64,000 bases of DNA from DATEDA01 sp963789885 (GCA_963789885.1 CAWBNB010000050.1:1-64000); one strand, 5' to 3'; positions 8,700 through 15,511 are shown, numbered from the stretch's first letter. Translations and numbers: made by a program. The notes: generated from the letters alone by a model not told the origin.

Positions 8700-9096
8700 A
8701 GCTCCTGCTCGACACGCACGTCTGGCTCTGGAGCCTTCTCGAGCCCGCCAGGCTGAGCTGACACGTCGCGTGCGGTCGGCCGTGACGCGGCCGCAAAATG
8801 AGCTCTGGGTCTCGCCGATCAGCGTCTGGGAGCTCCTCGTGCTCGCCGAGCGTGGTCGCCTGAAGCTCGACGGCGAGCCGCGCCAGTGGGTCACCGAAGC
8901 GCTCGCCCGCACACCGGCGCAGGAGGCCGTGTTGACCTTCGAAGTGGCGGTACGCAGCCGCGAGGTCTTGCTTGCGCATCCCGAACCCGGCGATCGCTTC
9001 CTCGTGGCGACCGCGCTCGTCTATGGCCTGACCTTCGTCACCGCGGACGACGCGCTCATTGGAGCAAAGCTCTGCCCGATCCTCGCCAACCGCTAG
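8696..9096 (+). pseudogene. PIN-domain toxin broken by a one-base deletion
   Basis: A TTG start at 8696 overlaps the antitoxin stop and reads KLLLDTHVWLWSLLEPARLS before a TGA at 8759. From about 8755 the rest continues in the -1 frame to 9096 (VSPISVWELLVLAERGRL, GDRFLVATALVYGL, TFVTADDALIG). Joined, they make a normal PIN toxin of about 133 aa. The change is a net single-base loss, unlike the insertions in the glgE-treS region, so it may be a true inactivation. Confidence 0.75.
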
Positions 9097-9130
9097 TCTG
9101 CCGCGAGGCGATTGCGGAGGGGCGATCACG

Positions 9131-9330
9131 CCGTCGTTCGAGGATCCTCAGCGGATGTTTGCGGCGCTTTCGGCTGCTCCGCGCAAACTCGTGAATGCGG
9201 TCATCGGCGAGCCGATGACGGTGGCGGATTTCGCGCGCACTGAAGCGCGAGCGGACGGCGATCGCGAAGGACGTGGAGATGTTTGACGCAGTGGGCTTGG
9301 TGGAGACTCGCCCCGTGCTTCTACAAAACC
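9131..9330 (+). pseudogene. Winged-helix regulator remnant (HVO_A0114-like)
   Basis: One frame gives FEDPQRMFAALSAAPRKLVN and EPMTVADFAR; after a shift near 9241 another frame gives LKRERTAIAKDVEMFDAVGL. Together this looks like the helix-turn-helix and wing of the HVO_A0114/MarR-like proteins that act as regulators or antitoxins in some modules. The start is missing and no toxin follows. The rest of 9097-9433 holds nothing I recognise; the next repeat copy begins at 9434. Confidence 0.5.
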
Positions 9331-9433
9331 CCCAGGAACGCAACGATACCGAGGCAAACCGCCGTGCAAGTGGCCGGAAGTTGTAGAAGACGACGCAGCG
9401 CAAGACACTGATTCGTCTCGAATTGAAGCCGCG

Positions 9434-9559
9434 ACTCGAAATCTGTTGTACGGTTTACCGTACCGGGGGTTCGAATCCCTCCCTCTCCGCCAGATCAAGT
9501 AGTTACGCGCGTCGACGTAACGATTTTCCCTCCGGCACCTTCTCGAATCCTTCTCTAAT
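9434..9559 (+). repeat. Composite repeat copy B: tRNA-Ser(CGA) 3' half with a different variable arm
   Basis: Bases 9434-9492 run from the CGA anticodon loop to the encoded CCA. The variable arm GTACGG-TTTA-CCGTAC is a perfect 6-bp stem and differs from copies A and C, while the T arm and acceptor end are the same. The hairpin that follows is GTTACG/CGTAAC (9502-9521), a compensated variant of the others. Decamers CTTCTCGAAT (9539-9548) and CTTCTCTAAT (9550-9559) follow. No 5' tRNA half is present. Confidence 0.75.
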
Positions 9560-9680
9560 TCTTTGACATGCGCCGCTATCGCCGCCCGCTCCGGCTCGGT
9601 GAGCGCGGCGATGCTCTTGGGTGCCGCCCCTACCAAGCCGGAGCGCGGTCGCCGTGGGACCTTGCCGGGTCAGGAGCCAG

Positions 9681-9710
9681 TGTGTAGACTGCTGTGTAAG
9701 GAGTTACACA
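9681..9710 (+). promoter_or_regulatory. VapB operator with the Shine-Dalgarno inside it
   Basis: TGTGTA (9681-9686) is followed by a perfect inverted repeat TGTGTAA (9693-9699)/TTACACA (9704-9710). The 4-base spacer is GGAG, the ribosome-binding site, and the right arm includes the A of the ATG start. Antitoxin binding here, or an RNA hairpin, could hide both. Confidence 0.65.
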
Positions 9711-9910
9711 TGGCGACCAACCTTTCCCTGGATCCCGACCTCATCGAGCGCGCCCTGGAGGTGAGCGGCGAGCGCACCAAGAAGGCGGCGGTGACCCGTG
9801 CGCTGGAGGAGTTCATCGCTCGTCGCAGGCAGAAGCGTCTCATCGACCTGATGGGCAAACTCGAATGGGATGAGAAGTTCGATTACAAGGCCGAGCGGTC
9901 CCGGCGGTGA
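9710..9910 (+). CDS. vapB: VapB-family antitoxin
   Basis: 66 aa. ATNLSLDPDLIERALEVSG and AVTRALEEFIARRRQ are typical of the short VapB antitoxins of the DUF2191 group, with a ribbon-helix-helix front. The tail EWDEKFDYKAERSRR is the toxin-binding part. Its stop overlaps the GTG of vapC. The ATG at 9710 is chosen because GGAG sits 6 bases upstream. Confidence 0.85.
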   Translation: MATNLSLDPDLIERALEVSGERTKKAAVTRALEEFIARRRQKRLIDLMGKLEWDEKFDYKAERSRR

Positions 9911-10317
9911 CGCTCTTCGTCGATACGAGCGTCTGGTCGCTCGCGTTCCGTCGCGACCAACCCTCAGCCGCGCCGGAGGTGGACGCGGTGCGCAACGCCC
10001 TCGAAAGCGGCGAAACGATCGTGACCACGGGGCTGGTCTTGCAGGAACTGCTGCAGGGCTTTGCCGGACCGCGCGCCCGCAAGGACATCATCGACCGGTT
10101 CGCGGCGCTACCGCTCCTCGGCCCGGACCGGCAGGATCACATCGACGCGGCCGAGTTGCGCAACCGTTGCCGTCGCGCCGGCACACAGATCGGCACGATC
10201 GACGCCGTGCTTGCGCAGCTGTGCATCCGTCACGAGCTGACGATGCTGACGACCGACAAGGATTTCGGGCGCGTCGCCGCGCATTCCACGCTGCGGGTGT
10301 GGAGACGGACTCAATAA
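9907..10317 (+). CDS. vapC: VapC PIN-domain toxin
   Basis: 136 aa. LFVDTSVWSLAF (first Asp), LVLQELLQGF (Glu), GTIDAVLAQLC and MLTTDKDFGRVA (later Asp residues) make a complete PIN active site. VapC toxins cut tRNA or rRNA when VapB is degraded. GTG start, 4-base overlap with vapB. The frame is intact, so this is one of the three complete PIN modules here. Confidence 0.85.
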   Translation: MTLFVDTSVWSLAFRRDQPSAAPEVDAVRNALESGETIVTTGLVLQELLQGFAGPRARKDIIDRFAALPLLGPDRQDHIDAAELRNRCRRAGTQIGTIDAVLAQLCIRHELTMLTTDKDFGRVAAHSTLRVWRRTQ

Positions 10318-10379
10318 CATCCTCCCCCCGGCCGCAGACCGCCATACTAGCGCCTTCGGGCGTAAGGGTGCGGGTCGAG

Positions 10380-10401
10380 CGGCAAGCCCGCTGGCTTGCC
10401 G
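10380..10401. terminator. Hairpin between convergent vapC and small secreted gene
   Basis: CGGCAAGCC and GGCTTGCCG pair perfectly around a 4-base loop (CGCT). It lies in the gap between two convergent genes and could end transcription from either side; neither side has a clear U-run. Confidence 0.45.
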
Positions 10402-10429
10402 GGGAACCAGGAATCCTGCATACGGGTTT

Positions 10430-10672
10430 TCAGTTCCACTTCTCCTGTTTGCACTCACGGCGCAGTTTGTCGTTGTCCAGCTTGCTGCAGTCGACAGCCT
10501 TGCCGTCGTTGCTGCCGTACTTGTGCTGGCGGCATGCCTTGCGCGCAGTATCATTGTCGAGCTTGCTGCAGTTGACATCATCGTATTTATCCTTCGCCAT
10601 GGCCATTGAGCCGGGCAGGCCGGAGCTGGCCAGGCCGAGGATCACGATTGGAAGCAATTTCATAAGTCGCAT
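10430..10672 (-). CDS. Small secreted protein with two Cys-containing repeats
   Basis: 80 aa. AGGAGG at 10682-10687 sets the start at ATG 10672 rather than an upstream ATG. A signal peptide (hydrophobic run LLPIVILGLASSGLPG) precedes a mature part of two imperfect repeats of about 21 residues, NCSKLDNDTARKACRQHKYG and DCSKLDNDKLRRECKQEKW. Each has two cysteines about ten apart, which suggests one disulfide per repeat in the periplasm. No known family recognised. Confidence 0.6.
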   Translation of the reverse strand: MRLMKLLPIVILGLASSGLPGSMAMAKDKYDDVNCSKLDNDTARKACRQHKYGSNDGKAVDCSKLDNDKLRRECKQEKWN

Positions 10673-10839
10673 GATGTTTGACCTCCTGTTGACAAACAAT
10701 GACTTCACCGGAACTTGCGCACTTTCGTCTTTGGCATCCTAACGCCAATCGCGGGGGACACCTGTCCGCCACCTGACAACTCCGGAGCGCGCGCCTGGGG
10801 GTGCTTGCATGGACTCCCCCGGCGTCTATGAGTCCGCTT

Positions 10840-10990
10840 TCACCGGACGACTTCAACCGGCGCGGTGAAAACGTAGCCCGCGCCGCGCTCGGTGCGGATG
10901 AGCTCTGCAGAGTCCTTGCGCGGCTGGATCTTCCTGCGCAGCCGTCCGACCTGGACGTCGATCGAGCGGTCGTCGCCTACGCGTCGGGAC
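10840..10990 (-). pseudogene. C-terminal remnant of an OmpR-type response regulator
   Basis: Reads DRSIDVQVGRLRRKIQ, ELIRTERGAGYVFTAPVEV and a stop: the recognition helix and wing of the OmpR/PhoB DNA-binding domain. The receiver domain and the start of the effector domain are absent. No sensor kinase is near. Confidence 0.7.
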
Positions 10991-11074
10991 GCGGGGTCGA
11001 AGCCGTCCGCGCAAGGTTGCTCTTGTACGGACACTGTCCGTGCGTGACAATCGGCTCGATTCAAGAGACCCGCC

Positions 11075-11350
11075 ATGCCCACGAATACCCCTAACCGCGA
11101 CGATCGCATCGAGTTGCGCACCACCAAGGAGGAGAAGCGCCTGCTCGCGAGCGCTGCAGCGTACGAGCGGCTGGACGTCACCAGCTTCATCATGCGAAAG
11201 GTCCTGCCCGCCGCGCGCGAAGTCGTGGACCGGGCCGAGCGCATCGTTCTCTCCGAGCGCGACTCCGCGCGGGTGCTGAAGCTGCTGGAGAATCCGCCCA
11301 AGCCGACGAAAGCGCTCGTCACCGCCGCTCGCCGGCGGGCAGGAAAGTGA
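11075..11350 (+). CDS. DUF1778 (TacA-like) antitoxin
   Basis: 91 aa. RDDRIELRTTKEEKRLLASA is the DUF1778 ribbon-helix-helix start; LDVTSFIMRKVLPAAREVVD and the basic tail follow. These proteins repress their operon and block a GNAT acetyltransferase toxin, whose gene overlaps by four bases. A cut copy of the same N-terminus occurs at 15403. Confidence 0.85.
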   Translation: MPTNTPNRDDRIELRTTKEEKRLLASAAAYERLDVTSFIMRKVLPAAREVVDRAERIVLSERDSARVLKLLENPPKPTKALVTAARRRAGK

Positions 11351-11883
11351 CCGGCCCGATTGCGTGGCAAGAGCAGCCGATTGGCCGGCAGCACGATCGC
11401 AAGAACTTCGACTGCGGGTCGCAGGACCTCAATGAGTACCTCGAGCGGTATGCCCGTCAGAACCACGAATCGGGCGGCGCGAAGACGTTCGTCGCGGTGC
11501 CGCCTGCCGACCTGACCCAGGTGCTCGGCTATTACTCGATCAGTCCCGGAGCCATCGAGTTCGCGCGCGTGCCGGCCAGATCGACCCGCAAGCCCGGCCG
11601 GTACGGGGTTCCGGTGTTTCGCCTCGGACGCCTTGCCGTCAGCCTGTCGGCCCAGGGACGCGGACTAGGCGGCGCTCTCCTCATCTCAGCCGGCATCCGA
11701 GCCTTGTCCGTGGCGACGCAGATCGGCGGTGTGGCGTTGGCCATTGACGCCAAGGACGACCGGGCGGCGAGCTGGTATGAGAGGTTCGGCGCTATCCGCC
11801 TGCTCGATGACCCGCTCAAGCTGATTCTTCCGCTCGGCACGATCGCCGATGCGGTCGCCGCTGCCGAGAGGAAGGCGAAGTAG
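11347..11883 (+). CDS. GNAT acetyltransferase toxin (TacT-like)
   Basis: 178 aa, GTG start at 11347. FDCGSQDLNEYLERYARQN is the hallmark start of TacT/AtaT-type toxins. FRLGRLAVSLSAQGRGLGGAL holds the acetyl-CoA-binding QxxGxG-type loop and ASWYERFGAIRL holds the Tyr used in catalysis. Such toxins acetylate the amino group on charged tRNA and stop translation. Paired with the DUF1778 antitoxin; both frames are intact. Confidence 0.85.
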   Translation: MTGPIAWQEQPIGRQHDRKNFDCGSQDLNEYLERYARQNHESGGAKTFVAVPPADLTQVLGYYSISPGAIEFARVPARSTRKPGRYGVPVFRLGRLAVSLSAQGRGLGGALLISAGIRALSVATQIGGVALAIDAKDDRAASWYERFGAIRLLDDPLKLILPLGTIADAVAAAERKAK

Positions 11884-11962
11884 CGTGCTCGCTGAGCCAG
11901 TGGTGCCGAGGACGACAAGACGAAGACGTGCAACCGTGCGCCGACTCTCTAAGCGCAACCAC

Positions 11963-12207
11963 CTTCTCTAATTCGGCGTCACGCCGGGCGGTTTGCGGTG
12001 AAAGTCGACGACGTATTGGAGAAGCGCACTCTTCTAACTACCTCAATCCATTCCGTCCGAACTCGAAATCTGTTGTGCTCCTTGTGGGCACCGGGGGTTC
12101 GAATCCCTCCCTCTCCGCCAGATCAAATAGTTGCGCGCGCTTGGCAACGATTTGCGCGTCGCCAAGCTTCTCGTATCTTCTCGAATAACTCTCGAATCTT
12201 CTCTAAT
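11963..12207 (+). repeat. Composite repeat copy C: tRNA-Ser(CGA) 3' half with arm-like decamers
   Basis: Bases 12061-12120 are the tRNA-Ser 3' half, nearly identical to copy A (one fewer G in the variable arm). CTTCTCTAAT (11963-11972) and ATTGGAGAAG (12015-12024) form the upstream inverted repeat, GTTGC/GCAAC (12130-12148) the hairpin, and decamers at 12167, 12177, 12188 and 12198 the downstream tract. Similarity to copy A reaches across about 250 bp. Bases 12208-12382 hold no gene. Confidence 0.75.
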
Positions 12208-12382
12208 TCGTAGTCGATCGCGCCTCGGCTTCCGTTTGTTATCAGCGCTTTGGCGCGAGATCCCAACAGACTAGGAATCTGCCGTCCTTCAGTCCGCGCA
12301 TCTCATTGCGCTGCGTGCACCTAGAGCGGCCAAAGGACAACCGCAAACGGCCGTTCTGACCAGCCAACGAGGCACCCGACAT

Positions 12383-12981
12383 TCAGAGGACCCGGTGTTC
12401 GACGACCACGAAGGCGGTGATTTCAGCGAGAAGCGTTTTCGCATGGGCCATCGTCACCTGGCCGGCGGGGGACGAAAAGGCCGCCTCCAGTGTCGCGGCA
12501 TCCTCGAACCACAGCTCGACGATGCCATCGATAGGCAACTCTTCGTAACCGCAGGGCTGGCCTTTGACGCGCTCACGCGCGATCACTACGTTCTGCCTGT
12601 ACCCGCTCATGCCCGGCATTTTCCGGACGTGATCCCGATGCACGATCCACTCGCGACGGAAGGCGTCCTCGCTGATGTCGGAACGCCGTCTCAGGGTGGA
12701 CATGCGTTTCAGCAGAGCCGCACGCTTCGGGGCATCGGGAACGGGCACGACAACGTTCTGTACTGCCGTGACGATGTGCAGATCACCGAGGAAGTGCTTC
12801 TCGTCGGCGATCAGGGCTGCCGCCATATCGCTGTCTTTGAAGGCGTGGTCCGCCTGCTGCGCGTCGTCGAACCATAGCTGCGAGAATCCATCGAAGGCCC
12901 ATGGCCCGCGAGCGAAGTCGATGCCGCGTTGAAGACGCTCCGTCACGACGTTCTGCCAGTATTCGCGCAGGTTCGGCGCAC
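12383..12981 (-). pseudogene. EthD-domain protein, N-terminus missing
   Basis: The frame reads as two EthD-like dimeric alpha/beta-barrel repeats: LREYWQNVVTERLQRG with FDGFSQLWFDD, then FRREWIVHRDHVRKMPGMSG with DGIVELWFEDAATLEAAFSS. The start of the first repeat is lost at about 12982, exactly where a truncated isocitrate-lyase-family gene begins on the other strand. An open frame runs on across that gene but is not EthD sequence. EthD-like proteins often sit in catabolic operons. Confidence 0.65.
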
Positions 12982-12983
12982 GA

Positions 12984-13493
12984 GCGGCCAAGGGGCACAT
13001 CGTCGGCAAGGCGCTCATTCCGGCTGAAGAGATGGAGGCGCGGATTCGCGCGGCCGCGCAGGAACGCATGGACCCCCGGACGTTTCTCATCGCCCGCACC
13101 GATGCGCGCGAGGTGTACGGGCTCGACGAGGCACTGCGCCGCGGAGAACGCTACGTCCGCGCTGGCGCGGATGGCCTGTTCATCGAAGCGCCCGAGTCGA
13201 TCGAGGAGATGGCGCAGATCGGCCGGGCGTTCGACGTTCCGCAGCTCGCCAACATGCTGGAGGGCGGGCGGACGCCGATCCTGCCGCCAGCGGAGCTCGA
13301 GCGCCTCGGATTCCGGATCGTCATCTACGGAATCTCGCTACTCCTGAGGATCGCCGCCACGATGCAGTCCGCTCTCGAAGACCTGAAGAGCGGGCAGATC
13401 CCACCGCGGGGCGCGGCGATGTCCTTCGATCAGTACAAGGACGTGGTCGAGTTCGGCAAGTGGGCGGACGTGGAACGGCGCTTCGGAAGCTGA
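12984..13493 (+). pseudogene. Isocitrate lyase/PEP mutase family protein, N-terminal half missing
   Basis: About 170 aa of the C-terminal half remain: HIVGKALIPAEEMEARIRAA, LIARTDAREVYGLDEALRR, GADGLFIEAPESIEEM, LANMLEGGRTPILP and ELERLGFRIVIYGISLLL. The family is about 290 aa; the N-terminal part with the DxD metal site and the catalytic Cys loop is gone. An ATG at 13032 could start a shorter product, but without the active site. It meets the EthD fragment head to head. Confidence 0.7.
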
Positions 13494-13679
13494 CCTCGTA
13501 CTTCGCGCGGAACTTCCGTGCGGCCGATCGGACACGGTATGCCTCGAACTCATCAATGCGCTCGTCCCGAGCCAATCGGGACGGTCCTGAACCAATCGGT
13601 GGATATGGGCCTTCTGCGGATCGCCCGATACAGCCGAGTAGGCTTTCGCCGCCACGCCCCCGCTGGTATCCTTCCCTGT

Positions 13680-13913
13680 ATGGCGTGGCGAGACCGAATT
13701 CGCATCGATCCAAGCGTCCTGGCCGGCAAGCCCGTGGTCGGCGGCACTCGTCTTGCCGTCGACTTCGTCATCGGACTCCTCGGACAAGGCTGGTCGGAGG
13801 CGGACATCCTGAAGAATTATCCCGGCCTCACGCGTGAAGACATCGCGGCGTGCCTGCAGTACGCGGCCGAGACGCTCAACGCAGAAAGGGTCTATCCGCT
13901 GACCTCCGCGTAG
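13680..13913 (+). CDS. DUF433 antitoxin
   Basis: 77 aa starting at ATG 13680. IRIDPSVLAGKPVVGGTRLA and DILKNYPGLTREDIAACLQY are the DUF433 signature, a wHTH-like antitoxin that pairs with DUF5615 toxins. Only four bases separate its stop from the GTG of the toxin gene. The frame is intact. Confidence 0.85.
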   Translation: MAWRDRIRIDPSVLAGKPVVGGTRLAVDFVIGLLGQGWSEADILKNYPGLTREDIAACLQYAAETLNAERVYPLTSA

Positions 13914-13917
13914 GCTC

Positions 13918-14279
13918 GTGCGCTTCCTGGCGAACGAGAACTTCCCCGGTGACGCCGTCGAAGCGTTGCGGCGTGGTGGCCACGACGTCGTCTGGGTGCG
14001 CACGGACGCACCGGGGGTACCTGATCAGGAAGTCCTCGCTCGCGCTCAAAGCGAAGGTCGAGTGCTCGTTACCTTCGACAAGGATTTCGGCGAGCTTGCC
14101 TGGCGCATGTCCCTGGTGGCTGAATGCGGAATCGTGCTGTTTCGAATTCGATGCCGGCACCCGATCGCGCCGGCGAAGCGCTCGCCGAGATCTTGACGAG
14201 CCGGCAGGACTGGCCGGGGAACTTCGCCGTCATCGAGCCGGGTCGCGTGCGCATGAGGACGCTGCCGCCGAAGCCTTGA
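13918..14279 (+). pseudogene. DUF5615 PIN-like toxin, frameshifted
   Basis: GTG at 13918 opens RFLANENFPGDAVEALRRGG with the PIN-like acidic residue, then VLVTFDKDFGELAWR. Near 14148 the family sequence moves to the -1 frame and continues MPAPDRAGEALAEILTSRQD to IEPGRVRMRTLPP with a stop at 14277. As read, the product is cut at 92 aa with a foreign tail. The acidic residues come before the break, so loss of function is likely but not certain. Confidence 0.7.
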
Positions 14280-14353
14280 TTGAGTTCTTCGAGGGCGCAT
14301 TTCAGGCCCCGCATGCGTGCAGGCGCGCGCTACTCGATATGGGTCGAGTTCAA

Positions 14354-14527
14354 CTTCTCCAATATGCGTTCGCTCCCGGGCAGGGCTGGCGAATTCCGGC
14401 AGGTCATTGGAGAAGGCCGATTGTGCAAACGATTGATTCCACGGCGATCGCGCCCGAACTCGAAATCTGTTACGCACGATTCCGATAGCTGACTGAGCGA
14501 CTCGGAATTCTCGTGTGTTCTCGTATT
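14354..14527 (+). repeat. Degenerate composite repeat copy D
   Basis: A perfect inverted repeat CTTCTCCAAT (14354-14363)/ATTGGAGAAG (14406-14415) is followed by ACTCGAAATCTGTT (14458-14471), the anticodon-loop start of the tRNA-Ser half. The T arm and CCA are missing. Weak decamers (TTCTCGTGT, TTCTCGTAT) follow at 14508-14525. It has the same order as copies A and C with the tRNA core mostly lost. Confidence 0.6.
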
Positions 14528-14614
14528 TCATAGGCCAAGCGCTCGCCGCGTGCGGTCAGATTCGAGCCGACGTCATCGGGCGCATGGCGCGAGACCGCGC
14601 GCAGCCGGGAGAGC

Positions 14615-15361
14615 GTGCTGCCCGACGCGCGGCCGAGGCAGGTGGACATGGAAGGCCCGCTGTCGGCGGCGGACAACGGTCACATCCTCGTGCTCGGTGG
14701 ACCGGACACCGAGCGCTATCGGCACGGGGTCCTGGGCGACGATGTCGAGGCCACGCGCGTGCTCTACCTGGAGCGGCACGACCTCCAGCCGCTGCGGACG
14801 CTCACGCTGCCGGCGCCGCACGTCGTGGAGGACATCGCGCCCTGGCCGATCGAGTGGAGCGGGGTAACCGGGCTCCTCGCCATGCGCGCCGGTCCGCAGG
14901 GCGCACAGCTTGCGGTGGTCGCAGCGGACCCTGCGAAGCGCGACGCGCTCGCGTTGGCGGCGCTCGGCGAGCCGCGCGGCGTCCCGAACCGCTGGATGGC
15001 CGCGACTACCGACGGGCGACGCCTCCTCGCGGTTCACAGGCCGCACCTCGGCGGCGTCCTGCACGAGTACGTGCGCGAAGGAAGTGCGCTACGTGCGCGG
15101 CGCATCGGCGGCGAGTACGGTGCACATGCCCTCGGCAGCGGCGAGCTCGACCTGGCCGTCTGGACGGGCGGCATGCTGGTGCTGCCCGCGCAGGATCGGC
15201 GCGCTTTGCATGTCCTCGCAATCGACAGCTGGTCTCGACGCTCGTCCTATGCACTCGAGCAGCCCGTCGTTGCGACTCGAGCATGGCGGTCGGGTGACCG
15301 CCCCGGAGTCGCCGCGCTCCTCTCGGATGGGAACGTTGCGTGGGTGGCCGCTGGAGCGTGA
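14615..15361 (+). CDS. Hypothetical protein, beta-propeller-like, probably N-terminally cut
   Basis: 248 aa from a GTG. It is rich in short beta-prone stretches ending in polar turns (GHILVLGGPDTERY, GVTGLLAMRAGPQGAQLAVV, WMAATTDGRRLLAVHRPH, RPGVAALLSDGNVAWVAAG) as in FG-GAP/VCBS or WD-like propellers. There is no signal peptide or start with a Shine-Dalgarno, and coding character begins just right of repeat copy D, so the 5' end may have been lost there. Function unknown. Confidence 0.5.
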   Translation: MLPDARPRQVDMEGPLSAADNGHILVLGGPDTERYRHGVLGDDVEATRVLYLERHDLQPLRTLTLPAPHVVEDIAPWPIEWSGVTGLLAMRAGPQGAQLAVVAADPAKRDALALAALGEPRGVPNRWMAATTDGRRLLAVHRPHLGGVLHEYVREGSALRARRIGGEYGAHALGSGELDLAVWTGGMLVLPAQDRRALHVLAIDSWSRRSSYALEQPVVATRAWRSGDRPGVAALLSDGNVAWVAAGA

Positions 15362-15402
15362 AATGCGTACGCTAGATTCACGGGAGGTCGAGAGCTCCGA
15401 TC

Positions 15403-15511
15403 ATGGCCACGAAGACTGCCACGCGCAACGATCGCATCGAGTTGCGCACCACGAAGGAGGAGAAGCGACTGCTCGCGCAAGCCTCTCGTATCCTCTCGAA
15501 TATCTCCCGAA
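15403..15511 (+). pseudogene. DUF1778 antitoxin cut by the repeat
   Basis: ATG 15403 gives TRNDRIELRTTKEEKRLLAQ, nearly the same as the antitoxin at 11075 at both DNA and protein level. After 15480 the sequence changes abruptly to CCTCTCGTAT-CCTCTCGAAT (15482-15501), the decamer tract of the composite repeat. So the gene is joined to a repeat end and its last 60 or so codons are missing. No GNAT toxin follows. Confidence 0.75.

Noticed and set aside
9148..9636. Minus-strand open frame containing WRRGRDSNPRYG
   Set aside because: This peptide comes from reading a tRNA 3' end backwards; here it lies over tRNA-Ser copy B. It is a known false-protein pattern, not a gene.
2623..12207. Integron cassette array with attC sites
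   Set aside because: Toxin-antitoxin cargo and repeats recall a superintegron, but the sites contain tRNA-Ser sequence, lack paired RYYYAAC/GTTRRRY cores at attC spacing, and no IntI is seen.
8315..13600. Short repeats of the type CCCGAACCAATCG at 8320, 13567 and 13590
   Set aside because: They are 12-15 bases, imperfect and not placed at module borders; too weak to call a repeat family.
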